The notes under the pieces are model-generated. The model worked only from the letters and a program-made list of their open reading frames with translations, was not told where the DNA came from and did no database searches. This document shows, piece after piece, positions 17,969-27,033 of a DNA stretch of 64,000 nucleotides (the first letter of the stretch is position 1; every line of letters starts with the position of its first letter). Position numbers and translations under genes: made by a program. Source of the DNA: Bacillota bacterium (GTDB taxonomy: Bacteria; Bacillota; Clostridia; Oscillospirales; Oscillospiraceae); assembly GCA_021770445.1 (NCBI GenBank), contig JAETQY010000015.1:20287-84286 (forward strand), in the 5' to 3' direction.

Positions 17969-20235
17969 ATAAACCGACATTTTTCGGCGTGCGCCACCTG
18001 TCCCCGACGGCGGCGTACCACCTGCGCCGGGCGCTGGACGAGGCACAGCCCCGGCTGGTGCTGGTGGAGGGCCCCAGCGACTTAAACGGCCAGATGGAGT
18101 GGCTGTGCCACCCCGAGACCCAATTCCCCGCCGCCATCCTGGCCTACACCCGGACGCCCCCGGTGCGCACCATCCTGTGGCCCTTCGCCATCTACTCCCC
18201 GGAGATCCAGGCCATCCTCTGGGCCCATGAGCACCAGGTGGAGTGCCGGTTTATGGATCTGCCCTCCTCGGTGTTCCTGGCCTTCCGGGAGGCGGAGGAG
18301 GCCCGGGCCGCGGAGGAGGACGCCGGCCCGCCGGAGGAGCGGCAGGAGACCACCGAGTCTGTCTACAGACGGCTGGAGACCCTCACCGGCGAGGAGCACG
18401 ACACCTTCTGGGAGCGGCACTTTGAGCAGACAGAGGACTATCGATCCGCCGCCAACGCGTTCGGCCGTGAGCTCCGGGCGGCGTCGGAGGACAGCCGGCT
18501 GGACAGGGCGGAGAACATCGTCCGGGAGGCCTATATGAAGCGGGTCATTCAGGAGGCCGTCGACGCCGGCGTGACCGCGGAGAAGATCTTCTGTGTCTGC
18601 GGGGCCTTCCATGTGGCGGGACTGGAGGAGAACGCCCCCATGACGGACGAGGAAGAGGCGTCCCTCCCTCGGGCGGAGGCCTGCGCCACCCTGATGCCCT
18701 ACTCCTACTACCGGCTGTCCTCCCGCTCGGGCTACGGGGCGGGGAACAGGGCCCCGGCCTACTTTGGACTGCTGTGGGACGCTCTCAACGGGGAAGGCTT
18801 GAAACAGGCCCCCTATCTCTATCTGACACGCCTGGCCGCCGCCCACCGGAAGGCGGGCAACCTGGTCTCCTCCGCCGAGGTCATCGAGGCGGTGCGGCTG
18901 GCCGATACCCTGGCCGGGATGCGGGGGAGCAGGTATCCCACCCTGGCCGACCTGCGGGACGCCTCGGTGACAACCATGGGCCACGGGCAGTTTTCCGAGC
19001 TGGCTCTGGCGGCGGCGGACACCGAAATCGGCAAAAAGATCGGCTTTCTCCCCGAGGGGGTGGCCCGCACCAGCGTACAGGAGGACTTCTACCGCCAGCT
19101 CAAGGAGCTGCGGCTGGAGAAATTCCGTACCGCGGAGCTCCAGCGGCTGGATCTGGACTTGCGGGAGAAGCTGAATGTGAAGTCGGAGACGGCCGCCCTG
19201 GCCGACCTGCGGCGTTCCTTCTTCCTCCACCGGCTGCGGGTGCTGGGAATCCACTTCGCCGCGCTGCTTCCTTCCCGGCAGGAGGGGGCCAACTGGGGGG
19301 AGTACTGGGAGCTGCGCTGGACCCCCGAGGCGGAGATTGAGATTGTGGAATCCGCCCTTATGGGGGACACCGTCCAGGGGGCGGCAGCCTACGCCCTGAA
19401 GGAGCGGGCGGACAACAGTACCTCCATCAGCCAGGCGGCCGCCATCTTCCAGGACGCCTTCCTGTGCGGGATGCCTGCTGCCGCCCAGCACGCCCTGTCG
19501 GTACTCCAGGGGCTAGGGGTGGACGCGGCCGCCATTGCCGAGGTGGCCGAGACGGCCTCCCGGCTCAGTCTGGTGGTGCGCTACGGCGACCTGCGCCGGT
19601 TCGACCCCGCGCCAGTGGAGCCCCTGGTCCAGCAGCTCTACCTCCGGGCCTGCCTGACATTAGCAGACGCCTGTATCTGCGACGCCCAGGCCGCTCCGGC
19701 GGTGACCAAGGCCATGGATCAGCTCAATACGCTACAGCTCAGCCACGACTTTCTGGAGCAGGACCGGTGGATCGCACTGCTGGAAGAGATTTCTGACCGG
19801 GACGACCTAAATACCCGCTGCTCCGGCTTCGCCATGGCCATCCTGCTGGAGCGGGGAGAGGCGGACGAGGACCTGCTCTCCCGGGAGGTGGCCCGGCGGC
19901 TGTCCCCCGGCGTGCCCGCCGACCTGGGCGCGGGGTGGTTCGAGGGGCTGGCGGGGAAGAACCGCTACGCCCTCATTGCCCGGCTGTCTCTGTGGCGGCA
20001 GCTGGACGACTACCTCAGTACCCTGGATGATGAGACCTTCCGCCGGGCGCTGGTGTTCCTCCGCCGGGCCTTCGCTGACTTCTCCCCCAAGGAGAAGAAC
20101 GACATCGCCGAAAACCTGGGGGAAATCTGGGGGGTAAACCCCCAGCAGGCGGCGGAGCTGCTGATGAACGAGACGACACAGGCCGAACAGGCGGTGCTGG
20201 ACAGCCTGTCCGACTTCGACTTTGACGATATTTAG
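17965..20235 (+). CDS. DUF5682 family protein (YehM-like)
   Basis: A 756-residue cytoplasmic protein that I recognise as DUF5682, regularly found beside MoxR and VWA genes. Two features stand out: FFGVRHLSPTAAYHL with VLVEGP at the N-terminus, and FCVCGAFHVAGL near residue 210. Paired G-x-x-H motifs with an intervening Glu are the pattern of the TraB/TIKI/EreA-like fold, so a hydrolase-like N-terminal domain is possible (inference). The C-terminal two-thirds is largely helical. It is coupled to the MoxR gene by a 4-base overlap. Confidence 0.75.
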   Translation: MNKPTFFGVRHLSPTAAYHLRRALDEAQPRLVLVEGPSDLNGQMEWLCHPETQFPAAILAYTRTPPVRTILWPFAIYSPEIQAILWAHEHQVECRFMDLPSSVFLAFREAEEARAAEEDAGPPEERQETTESVYRRLETLTGEEHDTFWERHFEQTEDYRSAANAFGRELRAASEDSRLDRAENIVREAYMKRVIQEAVDAGVTAEKIFCVCGAFHVAGLEENAPMTDEEEASLPRAEACATLMPYSYYRLSSRSGYGAGNRAPAYFGLLWDALNGEGLKQAPYLYLTRLAAAHRKAGNLVSSAEVIEAVRLADTLAGMRGSRYPTLADLRDASVTTMGHGQFSELALAAADTEIGKKIGFLPEGVARTSVQEDFYRQLKELRLEKFRTAELQRLDLDLREKLNVKSETAALADLRRSFFLHRLRVLGIHFAALLPSRQEGANWGEYWELRWTPEAEIEIVESALMGDTVQGAAAYALKERADNSTSISQAAAIFQDAFLCGMPAAAQHALSVLQGLGVDAAAIAEVAETASRLSLVVRYGDLRRFDPAPVEPLVQQLYLRACLTLADACICDAQAAPAVTKAMDQLNTLQLSHDFLEQDRWIALLEEISDRDDLNTRCSGFAMAILLERGEADEDLLSREVARRLSPGVPADLGAGWFEGLAGKNRYALIARLSLWRQLDDYLSTLDDETFRRALVFLRRAFADFSPKEKNDIAENLGEIWGVNPQQAAELLMNETTQAEQAVLDSLSDFDFDDI

Positions 20236-20246
20236 GGGGTGTGCCT

Positions 20247-21386
20247 ATGTCACAGACGGAACAGCTCTCCCGCTGGCGGCTGATCTTGGGCTCTGAGACG
20301 GAGGAGTCCTTCTCTGGGATGGGGGGCAGCCCCCTGTCCCAGGAGGAGCTGCTCATGGACTCCGCCCTAGGGGCCATCTACGGCGGGCCGGGGGAGTCCT
20401 TCGGCGGCGGGTCCGGCGGGGGTGCGGGGAAGGGTCCCTCCTCCCCCCACATCTCCAAGTGGTTGGGTGACCTGCGCTCCCTCTTCGATCCGGAGATCGT
20501 GGCGGTGGTGCAGAACGACGCCATCGAACGCAAGGGTCTGAAGCAGCTCCTCCTGGAGCCTGAGCTGCTGGACACCCTGGAGCCCGACCTGAATTTGGCC
20601 TCCACCCTGCTGATGCTCAAGGACCAGATCCCCAAGAAGTCCAAGGAGTCGGCCCGGGCTTTTATCCGCAAGATCGTGGAGGAGATCAACAAGCTGCTGG
20701 AGAACGACGTGCGCCGGGCGGTGACGGCGGCCCTGAACCGCCGGGCCCACTCGCCCCTGCCCTCGGCGTCGGCGCTGGATTTCCCCTATACGATTCGGAG
20801 AAATTTGAAGAATTATAACAAAGAGTTGGACTCTATCATCCCGGAGCGGGTGTGGTTCTTCGACCGGGCCAGTCGGGTCAACCGATGGCACGTCATTCTG
20901 GACATCGACCAGAGCGGTTCCATGGGCCAATCCATCCTCTACTCCTCGGTGATGGCCTGCGTGCTGGCCTCCATGTCCGCCGTCCGCACCAGTGTGGTGG
21001 CCTTCGATACCCAGATTATGGACCTGACCCCCCTGTGCGCCGATCCGGTGGACCTGCTCTTCGGCTTTCAGATGGGGGGTGGCACCGACATCGCCAAGTC
21101 CATCGCCTACTGCCAGGAGCTGGTGGAGACCCCGGCCAGGACGCTGTTTTTCCTCATCTCCGACCTGGACGAGGGGGGCAACCGTGCGGGCCTGCTCCGC
21201 CGGCTGGAGGAGCTAAAGACCTCCGGTGTGACAGTGGTGGTCCTGCTGGCCATCGCCGACGGGGGCAAGCCCTACTACGACGCCCAGACCGCCCAGCGGG
21301 TGGCCGCTATGGACATCCCCTGCTTTGCCTGTGCCCCGGAGAAGCTGCCCGAGCTGCTGGAGCGGGCCCTGACCGGGAGACTATAG
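20247..21386 (+). CDS. VWA domain protein (YehP-like)
   Basis: 379 residues. The C-terminal von Willebrand A domain has a full MIDAS: DIDQSGSMGQS, a Thr in GGGTDIAKS, and an Asp in LISDLDEGG. The N-terminal half is helical with a Gly/Ser-rich stretch near residue 55. I chose the ATG at 20247 because AGGGGGTG lies upstream; GTG 20241 is weaker. It is the expected metal-ion-dependent adaptor of the MoxR ATPase. A terminator 20 bases later closes the cassette. Confidence 0.88.
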   Translation: MSQTEQLSRWRLILGSETEESFSGMGGSPLSQEELLMDSALGAIYGGPGESFGGGSGGGAGKGPSSPHISKWLGDLRSLFDPEIVAVVQNDAIERKGLKQLLLEPELLDTLEPDLNLASTLLMLKDQIPKKSKESARAFIRKIVEEINKLLENDVRRAVTAALNRRAHSPLPSASALDFPYTIRRNLKNYNKELDSIIPERVWFFDRASRVNRWHVILDIDQSGSMGQSILYSSVMACVLASMSAVRTSVVAFDTQIMDLTPLCADPVDLLFGFQMGGGTDIAKSIAYCQELVETPARTLFFLISDLDEGGNRAGLLRRLEELKTSGVTVVVLLAIADGGKPYYDAQTAQRVAAMDIPCFACAPEKLPELLERALTGRL

Positions 21387-21405
21387 AGGCCGATCCGGAG
21401 ACGTA

Positions 21406-21437
21406 AAAGCTCCCGCCTGAGAAGGCGGGAGCTTTGC
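21406..21437. terminator. Terminator of the MoxR-VWA cassette
   Basis: AAAGCTCCCGCC pairs perfectly with GGCGGGAGCTTT around a 6-nt loop. T tails exist in both directions, so it can serve both strands. Confidence 0.8.
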
Positions 21438-21499
21438 GGTATCTGCGGGCCTTTTGGGCAGACCCCATTTTGGGACCGCTACAATAATCCGGATGTGTC

Positions 21500-21666
21500 C
21501 GCCGGCGGAACAGCCCGGGCTGTCCAGACTGACCGAGGTGAGCCGCCTGACGCTGGTAGTGCCGGCCAATGGCGTGGGTGGCCGCGCCGTTTACCGCCAG
21601 CATGGCCACCAGCGCCACCAGCACGGATATAGTGTTGTAAAAAAAGAGGTGCCGTCTGATTCTCAC
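21500..21666 (-). pseudogene. Remnant of a membrane (sensor-kinase-like) gene start
   Basis: A GTG with AGGAGGGG six to seven bases upstream begins VRIRRHLFFYNTISVLVALVAMLAVNG, a basic cluster and one membrane helix like the N-terminus of a small sensor kinase. After about 50 residues the frame turns into non-protein-like, low-quality sequence (QPGLFRRRTHPDYC) and then runs into the cassette terminator and the VWA gene. A plausible relict start with the rest deleted. A short membrane peptide gene is the alternative. Confidence 0.4.
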
Positions 21667-21776
21667 AAGGTTCCCCTCCTGATGATTCAAATGCACCTCT
21701 ATTGTAATCTTTAATTGTAAATAAATCAGCGTCCGATTATAAACATTTCAGAAATTTTATTCTATCCAGGGCAGGT

Positions 21777-23609
21777 TTAATCTCTCAGCAGCCAGGCGAA
21801 GCCGTTGGGCCACAGCTCAAGGGAGCGGATGCTGTCGTAATGGGTGTCGTACATCAGCTCGGTATAGGCGCCCTCCCGGTCCGCGCCGGACCAGACAAAC
21901 TGGTTGCTGAAATTGAACAGGCACACCAGCTCCCGCTCCCCCTTCCGGCGGCACAGGGCCAACACCCGGCTGTCTCCGCTGTCCTCCACCCATACGTCGG
22001 CATCGGCGTCGAAGCAGGGCTCCCCGGCCCGGAGCTTCTCCAGACGGCGCAGACCGTGGAACAGCTTGCCCTGGTAAGTGTTCGGGTTGTTCCGAAGTTG
22101 GGCCAGGTCCCACTGGAAGGCCCCCCGGTGGAGATACCGGCTGTCCTCCCGCTTGTCCGGGTCGTCGTGGTAGGTGTAGTCGTTGAAGCGACCCACCTCG
22201 TCCCCGCTGTAGATGACGGGGATGCCGCTCTGGGACAACATCCAGGCGTGGAGAGTCAGATCGCAGGAGACGGCCCGCTCCAGCTTGAAGGGGTCCCCCT
22301 CGAAGTCGGCGGCCTCCACCCCACACAGGGAGGCGGTGGTGCCGCACAGCCGGGCGTCCCCCAGGCGGGGGTCGTCGTTGTACAGCTCACCCCGGGCGGG
22401 GCTGCCTGGCCAGCGGCTGGTAAACCAGTCGTTGAGGTACTTCTTATGGGCCACCTCAAAGATATGGAACCGATCCTGGAGCCAGGGGTAGTCCAGCCCC
22501 CAGCCGATGTCGTCGTGACAGCGCAGGTAATTGAGGAACAGGAACTCCTTGGGCAGGGCGCACAGGGCCTCCATCTGATGCCGGAGCAGGGAGGCGTCCC
22601 CGACGGCCAGGGTGTGCCAGGTGGTGGCCATGGTGGTCACGTTGTAGAGCATGTGGCACTCGGGCTTCTCGGTGGTGCCGAAATAGGGGGCTACCTTGGC
22701 CGGCTCCATCACCACCTCTCCCAGCAGCAGAACGCCAGGACAGACGATCTGGCACACCATGCGCAGCATCCGGGCCAGGTTGTGGACCTGGGGTAGGTTG
22801 CGACAGCTGGTGCCCAGCTCCTTCCAGATGTAGGGGATGGCGTCCAGGCGGATGACATTGATCCCTCGGTTGGCCAGGAAAAGGAGGTTCTCCGTCATAT
22901 CGTGAAAGACCACCGGGTTGGCGTAGTTCAGGTCCCACTGGTAGGGGTAGAAGCTGGTCATTACGATCTGCCCATTGTCCAGCTGGGTAAAGCTGCCTGG
23001 GGCGGTGGTGGGGAATACCTGGGGGACGGTCTTTTCAAACTCCCGGGGGATGTCCCAGCTGTCGTAGAAGAAGTACCGCTCCCGGTAGCCCGGCTCGCCG
23101 GCCCGGGCCTTTTTCGCCCACGCATGGTCCTCGCTGGTGTGGTTCATGACAAAATCCAGGCACAGGTTGATCCCCTGTCTTCGGCAGGCGTCAGCCAGGG
23201 CCTCCAGGTCAGCCATGGTGCCCAGGTCGGGCCGGACGGAGCGGAAGTCAGAGACGGCGTAGCCTCCGTCGCTGCGGCCCCTGGGCGTATCCAGCAGGGG
23301 CATCAGGTGGAGGTAATTCACCCCGCACTCCTGAATATAGTCCAGCTTTTCCCTTACCCCCGCCAGGGTCCCGGCGAAGGCGTCCACGTAGAGCATCATC
23401 CCCAGGAGATCCCGGCGGCGGTACCACTCCAGATCGGCCTCCCGGCGGGCGTCCTGGTCCCGGAGGGGGCGTTTGCGCTCCTTCCAGCTGCGCTCCAGCA
23501 TGGCCAGGAAGCGGTCAAAGGCCGCCTCGTCGCGGTACAGCTCCATATAGAGCCATTTGAGTTCGTCGTAATGCTGTGAAAGACGCTGGTCAAATTTGGC
23601 CTGCTTCAT
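21777..23609 (-). CDS. Amylosucrase / GH13 sucrose-acting alpha-glucosidase
   Basis: About 610 residues. The N-terminal helical segment, then the GH13 barrel with region I-like LDFVMNHTS, nucleophile Asp256 (VIRLDAIPY), acid/base Glu298 (LLLGEVVME) and Asp366 (LRCHDDIGW), match the amylosucrase subfamily, which splits sucrose and transfers glucose to alpha-glucan. I chose ATG 23609 (MKQAKFDQ) because GGAGGGG lies 7 bases upstream; an ATG at 23612 is directly adjacent, and the ORF-track start adds 90 residues of non-protein-like sequence. There is no signal peptide. It is separated from the sugar operon upstream by a terminator. Confidence 0.85.
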   Translation of the reverse strand: MKQAKFDQRLSQHYDELKWLYMELYRDEAAFDRFLAMLERSWKERKRPLRDQDARREADLEWYRRRDLLGMMLYVDAFAGTLAGVREKLDYIQECGVNYLHLMPLLDTPRGRSDGGYAVSDFRSVRPDLGTMADLEALADACRRQGINLCLDFVMNHTSEDHAWAKKARAGEPGYRERYFFYDSWDIPREFEKTVPQVFPTTAPGSFTQLDNGQIVMTSFYPYQWDLNYANPVVFHDMTENLLFLANRGINVIRLDAIPYIWKELGTSCRNLPQVHNLARMLRMVCQIVCPGVLLLGEVVMEPAKVAPYFGTTEKPECHMLYNVTTMATTWHTLAVGDASLLRHQMEALCALPKEFLFLNYLRCHDDIGWGLDYPWLQDRFHIFEVAHKKYLNDWFTSRWPGSPARGELYNDDPRLGDARLCGTTASLCGVEAADFEGDPFKLERAVSCDLTLHAWMLSQSGIPVIYSGDEVGRFNDYTYHDDPDKREDSRYLHRGAFQWDLAQLRNNPNTYQGKLFHGLRRLEKLRAGEPCFDADADVWVEDSGDSRVLALCRRKGERELVCLFNFSNQFVWSGADREGAYTELMYDTHYDSIRSLELWPNGFAWLLRD

Positions 23610-23721
23610 CATAACACCCCTCCTGCTCATCTCTACCCCTATCCTATCAGACTTGAACCGTCTTGTCCAGTATCTTGCGGCAAGATCTGGGGGGCAGGAC
23701 GGGGAGGAGCGGGAGAGGACA

Positions 23722-23764
23722 AAAAACAGCGGGAACCGGCCACCGGTTCCCGCTGTTTTTTTGC
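23722..23764. terminator. Terminator of the sugar operon
   Basis: ACAGCGGGAACCGG pairs with CCGGTTCCCGCTGT around CCA. It is flanked by A and T runs, so it can work on both strands; it closes the minus-strand operon ending at 23783. Confidence 0.88.
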
Positions 23765-23782
23765 GTGGAATTATGTCTGCTG

Positions 23783-24217
23783 TCAGTCCGCCTTGCAGCG
23801 CTTTTGCAGGGCAGCAAACAGCTTGTTCTGGACGGGGAGACGGCGGCGGCGGGGGTAGGTGCTCCCGTAGGCGCGGCACAGGGGCTCGGCCTGGGCGGCG
23901 TCCAGCAGCCCGATCAGCTCCAGGGTGAGGCCGTGGACCGCCATCAGCATCCAGTCCACCGCGGGCTCCGCCTGGAATCGGGCGGGCGCCGTGAAATAGA
24001 TGTAGTTTAGCACCTGGCCCACCTCCTCCGGAGAGGGGGACTGGCCGACGAAATCTCGGAGCAGCTGCTCCAGGTCCTGAGCAAATTTGTCGTGACAGGG
24101 GTAGCTCTGGGGGCCACCCCCCAGGCCAAAGGCCCCCTCCAGGGGCTTGCGGCCCTGTTCCAGGCGGCGAAACTCGCTCAGATATCCCTCATAGAGTGCC
24201 TCAAGTTTGTCCAGCAT
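23783..24217 (-). CDS. Hypothetical protein, 144 aa
   Basis: I do not recognise a family. It is a soluble, helical protein with N-terminal MLDKLEALYEGYLSEFRRLE and Arg-rich YPRRRRLPVQ near the C-terminus. The start overlaps the isomerase stop (TGATG), so it is co-translated as the last gene of the sugar operon. It may be an accessory of the isomerase or a small regulatory protein; neither can be supported further. Confidence 0.7.
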   Translation of the reverse strand: MLDKLEALYEGYLSEFRRLEQGRKPLEGAFGLGGGPQSYPCHDKFAQDLEQLLRDFVGQSPSPEEVGQVLNYIYFTAPARFQAEPAVDWMLMAVHGLTLELIGLLDAAQAEPLCRAYGSTYPRRRRLPVQNKLFAALQKRCKAD

Positions 24218-25704
24218 CAGGCGAAGGGGTTCTCGGTGGGATAGGGCAGAGCCTTGGGCTGGTTGTAGGCGATATCCTGGATCCCCAGGAACTTGAACAC
24301 CTCAAACAGGGCCTTGCCGTAGTGGCCGAAGGCCACCGCCCCGTGGTGGGGATAGCGCTTCTGGATGAGGACGTGGCGGTAGAACCGGCCCATCTCGGGG
24401 ATAGCGAACACGCCGATACCGCCGAAGGAGCGGGTTTTCACCGGCAGCACCTCGCCCTGGGCGATGTAGGCCCGGAGAACCCCCTCGCTGTCGCACTGGA
24501 GGCGGTAGAAGGTGATGTCGCTGGGGGCGATGTCCCCCTCCAGGGTGCCCCGGGTGAAGTCGGGCTCGGAGTCCTTGGGCTCCAGCAGCCGGTGCTGGAT
24601 GAGCTGGTACTTCACGGCCCGGTCGGCGCACAGCTTGCAGGAGGGGGTGTTGCCGCAGTGGAAGCCCATGAAGGTGTCGGTGAGCTGGTAGTCGAACTTG
24701 CCCTTGATGTCCTCCTCGTAGAGGGAGGCGGGGACGGAGTTGTTGATGTCCAGCAGGGTGACGGTGTCGCCGGAGACGCACATGCCGATGTACTCGCTCA
24801 AAGCGCCGTAGATATCCACCTCGCAGGAGACGGGGATGCCCCGGCTCACCAGGCGGGAGTTGACGTAGCAGGGCTCGAAGCCGAAGGCCTCGGGGAAGGC
24901 GGGCCAGCACTTGTCGGCGAAGGCCACATACTGCCGGGCGCCCTTGTGGGCCTCGGCCCAGTCCAGCAGGGTGAGCTCCAGCTGAGCCATCCGCTCGTTC
25001 ATCTCGGGGTAGTAGCAGCCCTCGCCCATCTCCTTGGCCATGTCTGCGCACACCTCGGGGATGCGGGGGTCGTTGGCGTGGGCCTTGTAGGCCACCAGCA
25101 GGTCCAGCTCGGAGTTCTCCTCCACCTCCACGCCGATCTCATACAGGCCCTTGATGGGAGCGTTGCAGGCGAAGAAGTCCTGGGGCCGGGGGCCGAAGGT
25201 GATGATCTTCAGCTGGCTGAGGCCGATGAGGGCGCAGGCGATGGGCTTGAACTCGCCGATCATTTTGGCGATGTCGGCGGCGGTGCCCACGGGGTACTCG
25301 GGGATAAAGGCCTTGAGGTGGCGCATCCCTAAGTTGTAGGAGCAGTTGAGCATCCCGCAGTAGGCGTCACCCCGGCCGTTGATCAGGTCGCCGTCCCCCT
25401 CGGCGGCGGCCACGTACATGCAGGGGCCGTCGAAGTTCTTGGCGATGAGGGTCTCGGGGGTCTCAGGGCCGAAGTTGCCCAGGAAGACCACCAGGGCGTT
25501 GCAGCCGGCGGTTTTTACTTCCTCGACGGCCTTGAGCATGTCCTTCTCGTTCTCCACGGTGGTCCTGCACTCGTAGACGTCCAGTCCGTTCTTGCCGCAC
25601 TCGGAGACGATGGCGGAGCGGCGGCGCTCAGACAGGTCGATGATGAAGCAGTCACGGGAGACGGCGATGATGCCCAGTTTTACTTCGGGGATGTTGGAAA
25701 GCAT
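24217..25704 (-). CDS. L-fucose/L-arabinose isomerase family protein
   Basis: About 495 residues related to L-fucose and L-arabinose isomerases, which convert aldoses to ketoses with Mn2+. Supporting segments are LGIIAVSRDCFIIDLSERRR at the N-terminus, the central FGPRPQDFFACNAP, and the C-terminal FGGIGVFAIPEMGRFYRHV. The chosen ATG 25704 has AAGGAGGAG upstream; the track start at 25761 overlaps the previous gene with no RBS. In this operon it would supply a ketose to the xylulokinase-like enzyme. Exact sugar undetermined. Confidence 0.82.
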   Translation of the reverse strand: MLSNIPEVKLGIIAVSRDCFIIDLSERRRSAIVSECGKNGLDVYECRTTVENEKDMLKAVEEVKTAGCNALVVFLGNFGPETPETLIAKNFDGPCMYVAAAEGDGDLINGRGDAYCGMLNCSYNLGMRHLKAFIPEYPVGTAADIAKMIGEFKPIACALIGLSQLKIITFGPRPQDFFACNAPIKGLYEIGVEVEENSELDLLVAYKAHANDPRIPEVCADMAKEMGEGCYYPEMNERMAQLELTLLDWAEAHKGARQYVAFADKCWPAFPEAFGFEPCYVNSRLVSRGIPVSCEVDIYGALSEYIGMCVSGDTVTLLDINNSVPASLYEEDIKGKFDYQLTDTFMGFHCGNTPSCKLCADRAVKYQLIQHRLLEPKDSEPDFTRGTLEGDIAPSDITFYRLQCDSEGVLRAYIAQGEVLPVKTRSFGGIGVFAIPEMGRFYRHVLIQKRYPHHGAVAFGHYGKALFEVFKFLGIQDIAYNQPKALPYPTENPFA

Positions 25705-25738
25705 AAATACTCCTCCTTGTTTTGGTAATTGTATTGTC

Positions 25739-26374
25739 TCAAATTTCGCCGGCAATGTCAATATTGACCCCCCGGAGACCGATGTGGGCCCCTTGCGCGG
25801 CCTCGGTGGACTCGGGGTGGGCCAGCAGCCACTTGTTCCGGGCGGTGAGCCACTTGTCCTCCTCGTTCAGGGGCGCGGCGCCGGGGGCGGCGGTGTTAGT
25901 GCCCCGGGGCAGGACCACGGCCACCCGGAAGCCTTCCCCCTCGTCCACGTGGCAGGGGGCGTAGTGCAGGGTAGTGGCGTAGACCTCCACCGCCACACCG
26001 GCGGGGACCCGGAAGGCCTTCACCCTGGCGGTGTCCAGCACGCCGTCCACAATTTCGTCCTGGCGTGCCAGCAGGAGGATAAAATCACCAGTGCCGATGT
26101 TCACCTCGCTGTCCCGGTGGTACTCCAGGCAGTTGAGCTTGGTGTTGCGGCCCCAGCACATGCCCAGCTGGACGGGCATCCCGCCGTAGGCGTTGTTCTG
26201 GAGCTGGCCGTAGGTGCAGGTGGCCTCCAGCACGGGGATGCTGGGCTCGTAGGCCACCCCCGCCTGGGGCAGGGGGATGGTCTCCATGGCGTTCAGCAGG
26301 CAGGAGACATCGTAGCCCTCTAGCACCTTGCCGTAAGGGATAAACTCGGGGTCGCGGATGGAATAGATTTTCAT
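25739..26374 (-). CDS. DUF4867 family protein
   Basis: A 211-residue protein of the DUF4867 family, which I associate with fucose/arabinose-type isomerase genes. It looks like a cupin-type sugar-binding or mutarotase-like fold: NTKLNCLEYHRDSEVNIGTGDFILLL, and a His pair in TTLHYAPCHVDEGEGF. The start overlaps the YczE-like gene (ATGA). Its role is probably in sugar handling before isomerisation, which is inference. Confidence 0.72.
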   Translation of the reverse strand: MKIYSIRDPEFIPYGKVLEGYDVSCLLNAMETIPLPQAGVAYEPSIPVLEATCTYGQLQNNAYGGMPVQLGMCWGRNTKLNCLEYHRDSEVNIGTGDFILLLARQDEIVDGVLDTARVKAFRVPAGVAVEVYATTLHYAPCHVDEGEGFRVAVVLPRGTNTAAPGAAPLNEEDKWLTARNKWLLAHPESTEAAQGAHIGLRGVNIDIAGEI

Positions 26375-27033
26375 GGTGTGTCACCTCTTATTTTGTTCAG
26401 GCAGAAATCGCACAGCCTTCCACTGAGGGGGAGAAAGACCTGGGCGCAGGGGCCCACCAGCCCGGCGCACACCAGGGTACCCAGCCCCACCACGCCCCCC
26501 AGCAGCCAGCCGGACAGGGCGAAAAGGACGTCCACCGCCACCCGGACGGGGCCGAAGGGCTTTCCCGTCCTGTCGCTGAGCACCACCGCCACCAGGTCGT
26601 TGGGGCCGGTGCCCGCCTCGGAGCGGATGACCACCGTCATGCCGAAGGCCAGGATGACGCACCCGGCCACCAGGGCCAGCAGCCGCCAAGGGAGGGCCAG
26701 GTCGTCGGGGAACAGGGGGGAGAGAGGGATGGTCCACAGGTCGATGATGGGGCCGCCCAGGGCCATGCACAGCAGCGTCCCGATGCGGACGTAGCTACGG
26801 GCCACAGCCAGCAGCACCAGCACGATGAGCAGGCACACCAGCAGATGGACCCGGCCGTGGGTCATCCACCCGGGCCAGGGAAGGGAGCGGTAAAGCCCCT
26901 GGACCAGCACGTTGAAGGGGTCGGAGCCCAGGTCAGACTCCAGGAACAGGGTGACCCCCAGGTGGGCGACGGTGAGCCCGGCCAGCAGCAGGACCACCCG
27001 GACGGCCAGCTCAGGCCAGCGTGTCTGTCTCAT
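26371..27033 (-). CDS. YczE/YitT-like integral membrane protein
   Basis: A 220-residue membrane protein with about five hydrophobic segments and the family segments ESDLGSDPFNVLVQGL near residue 30 and GTGPNDLVAVVLSDRTGKPF near residue 140. YczE-type proteins are of unknown function. The RBS CAGGAGGAGGGG is strong. It sits between the xylulokinase and the DUF4867 gene, which suggests a transport or accessory role for the same sugar. Confidence 0.8.
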   Translation of the reverse strand: MRQTRWPELAVRVVLLLAGLTVAHLGVTLFLESDLGSDPFNVLVQGLYRSLPWPGWMTHGRVHLLVCLLIVLVLLAVARSYVRIGTLLCMALGGPIIDLWTIPLSPLFPDDLALPWRLLALVAGCVILAFGMTVVIRSEAGTGPNDLVAVVLSDRTGKPFGPVRVAVDVLFALSGWLLGGVVGLGTLVCAGLVGPCAQVFLPLSGRLCDFCLNKIRGDTP

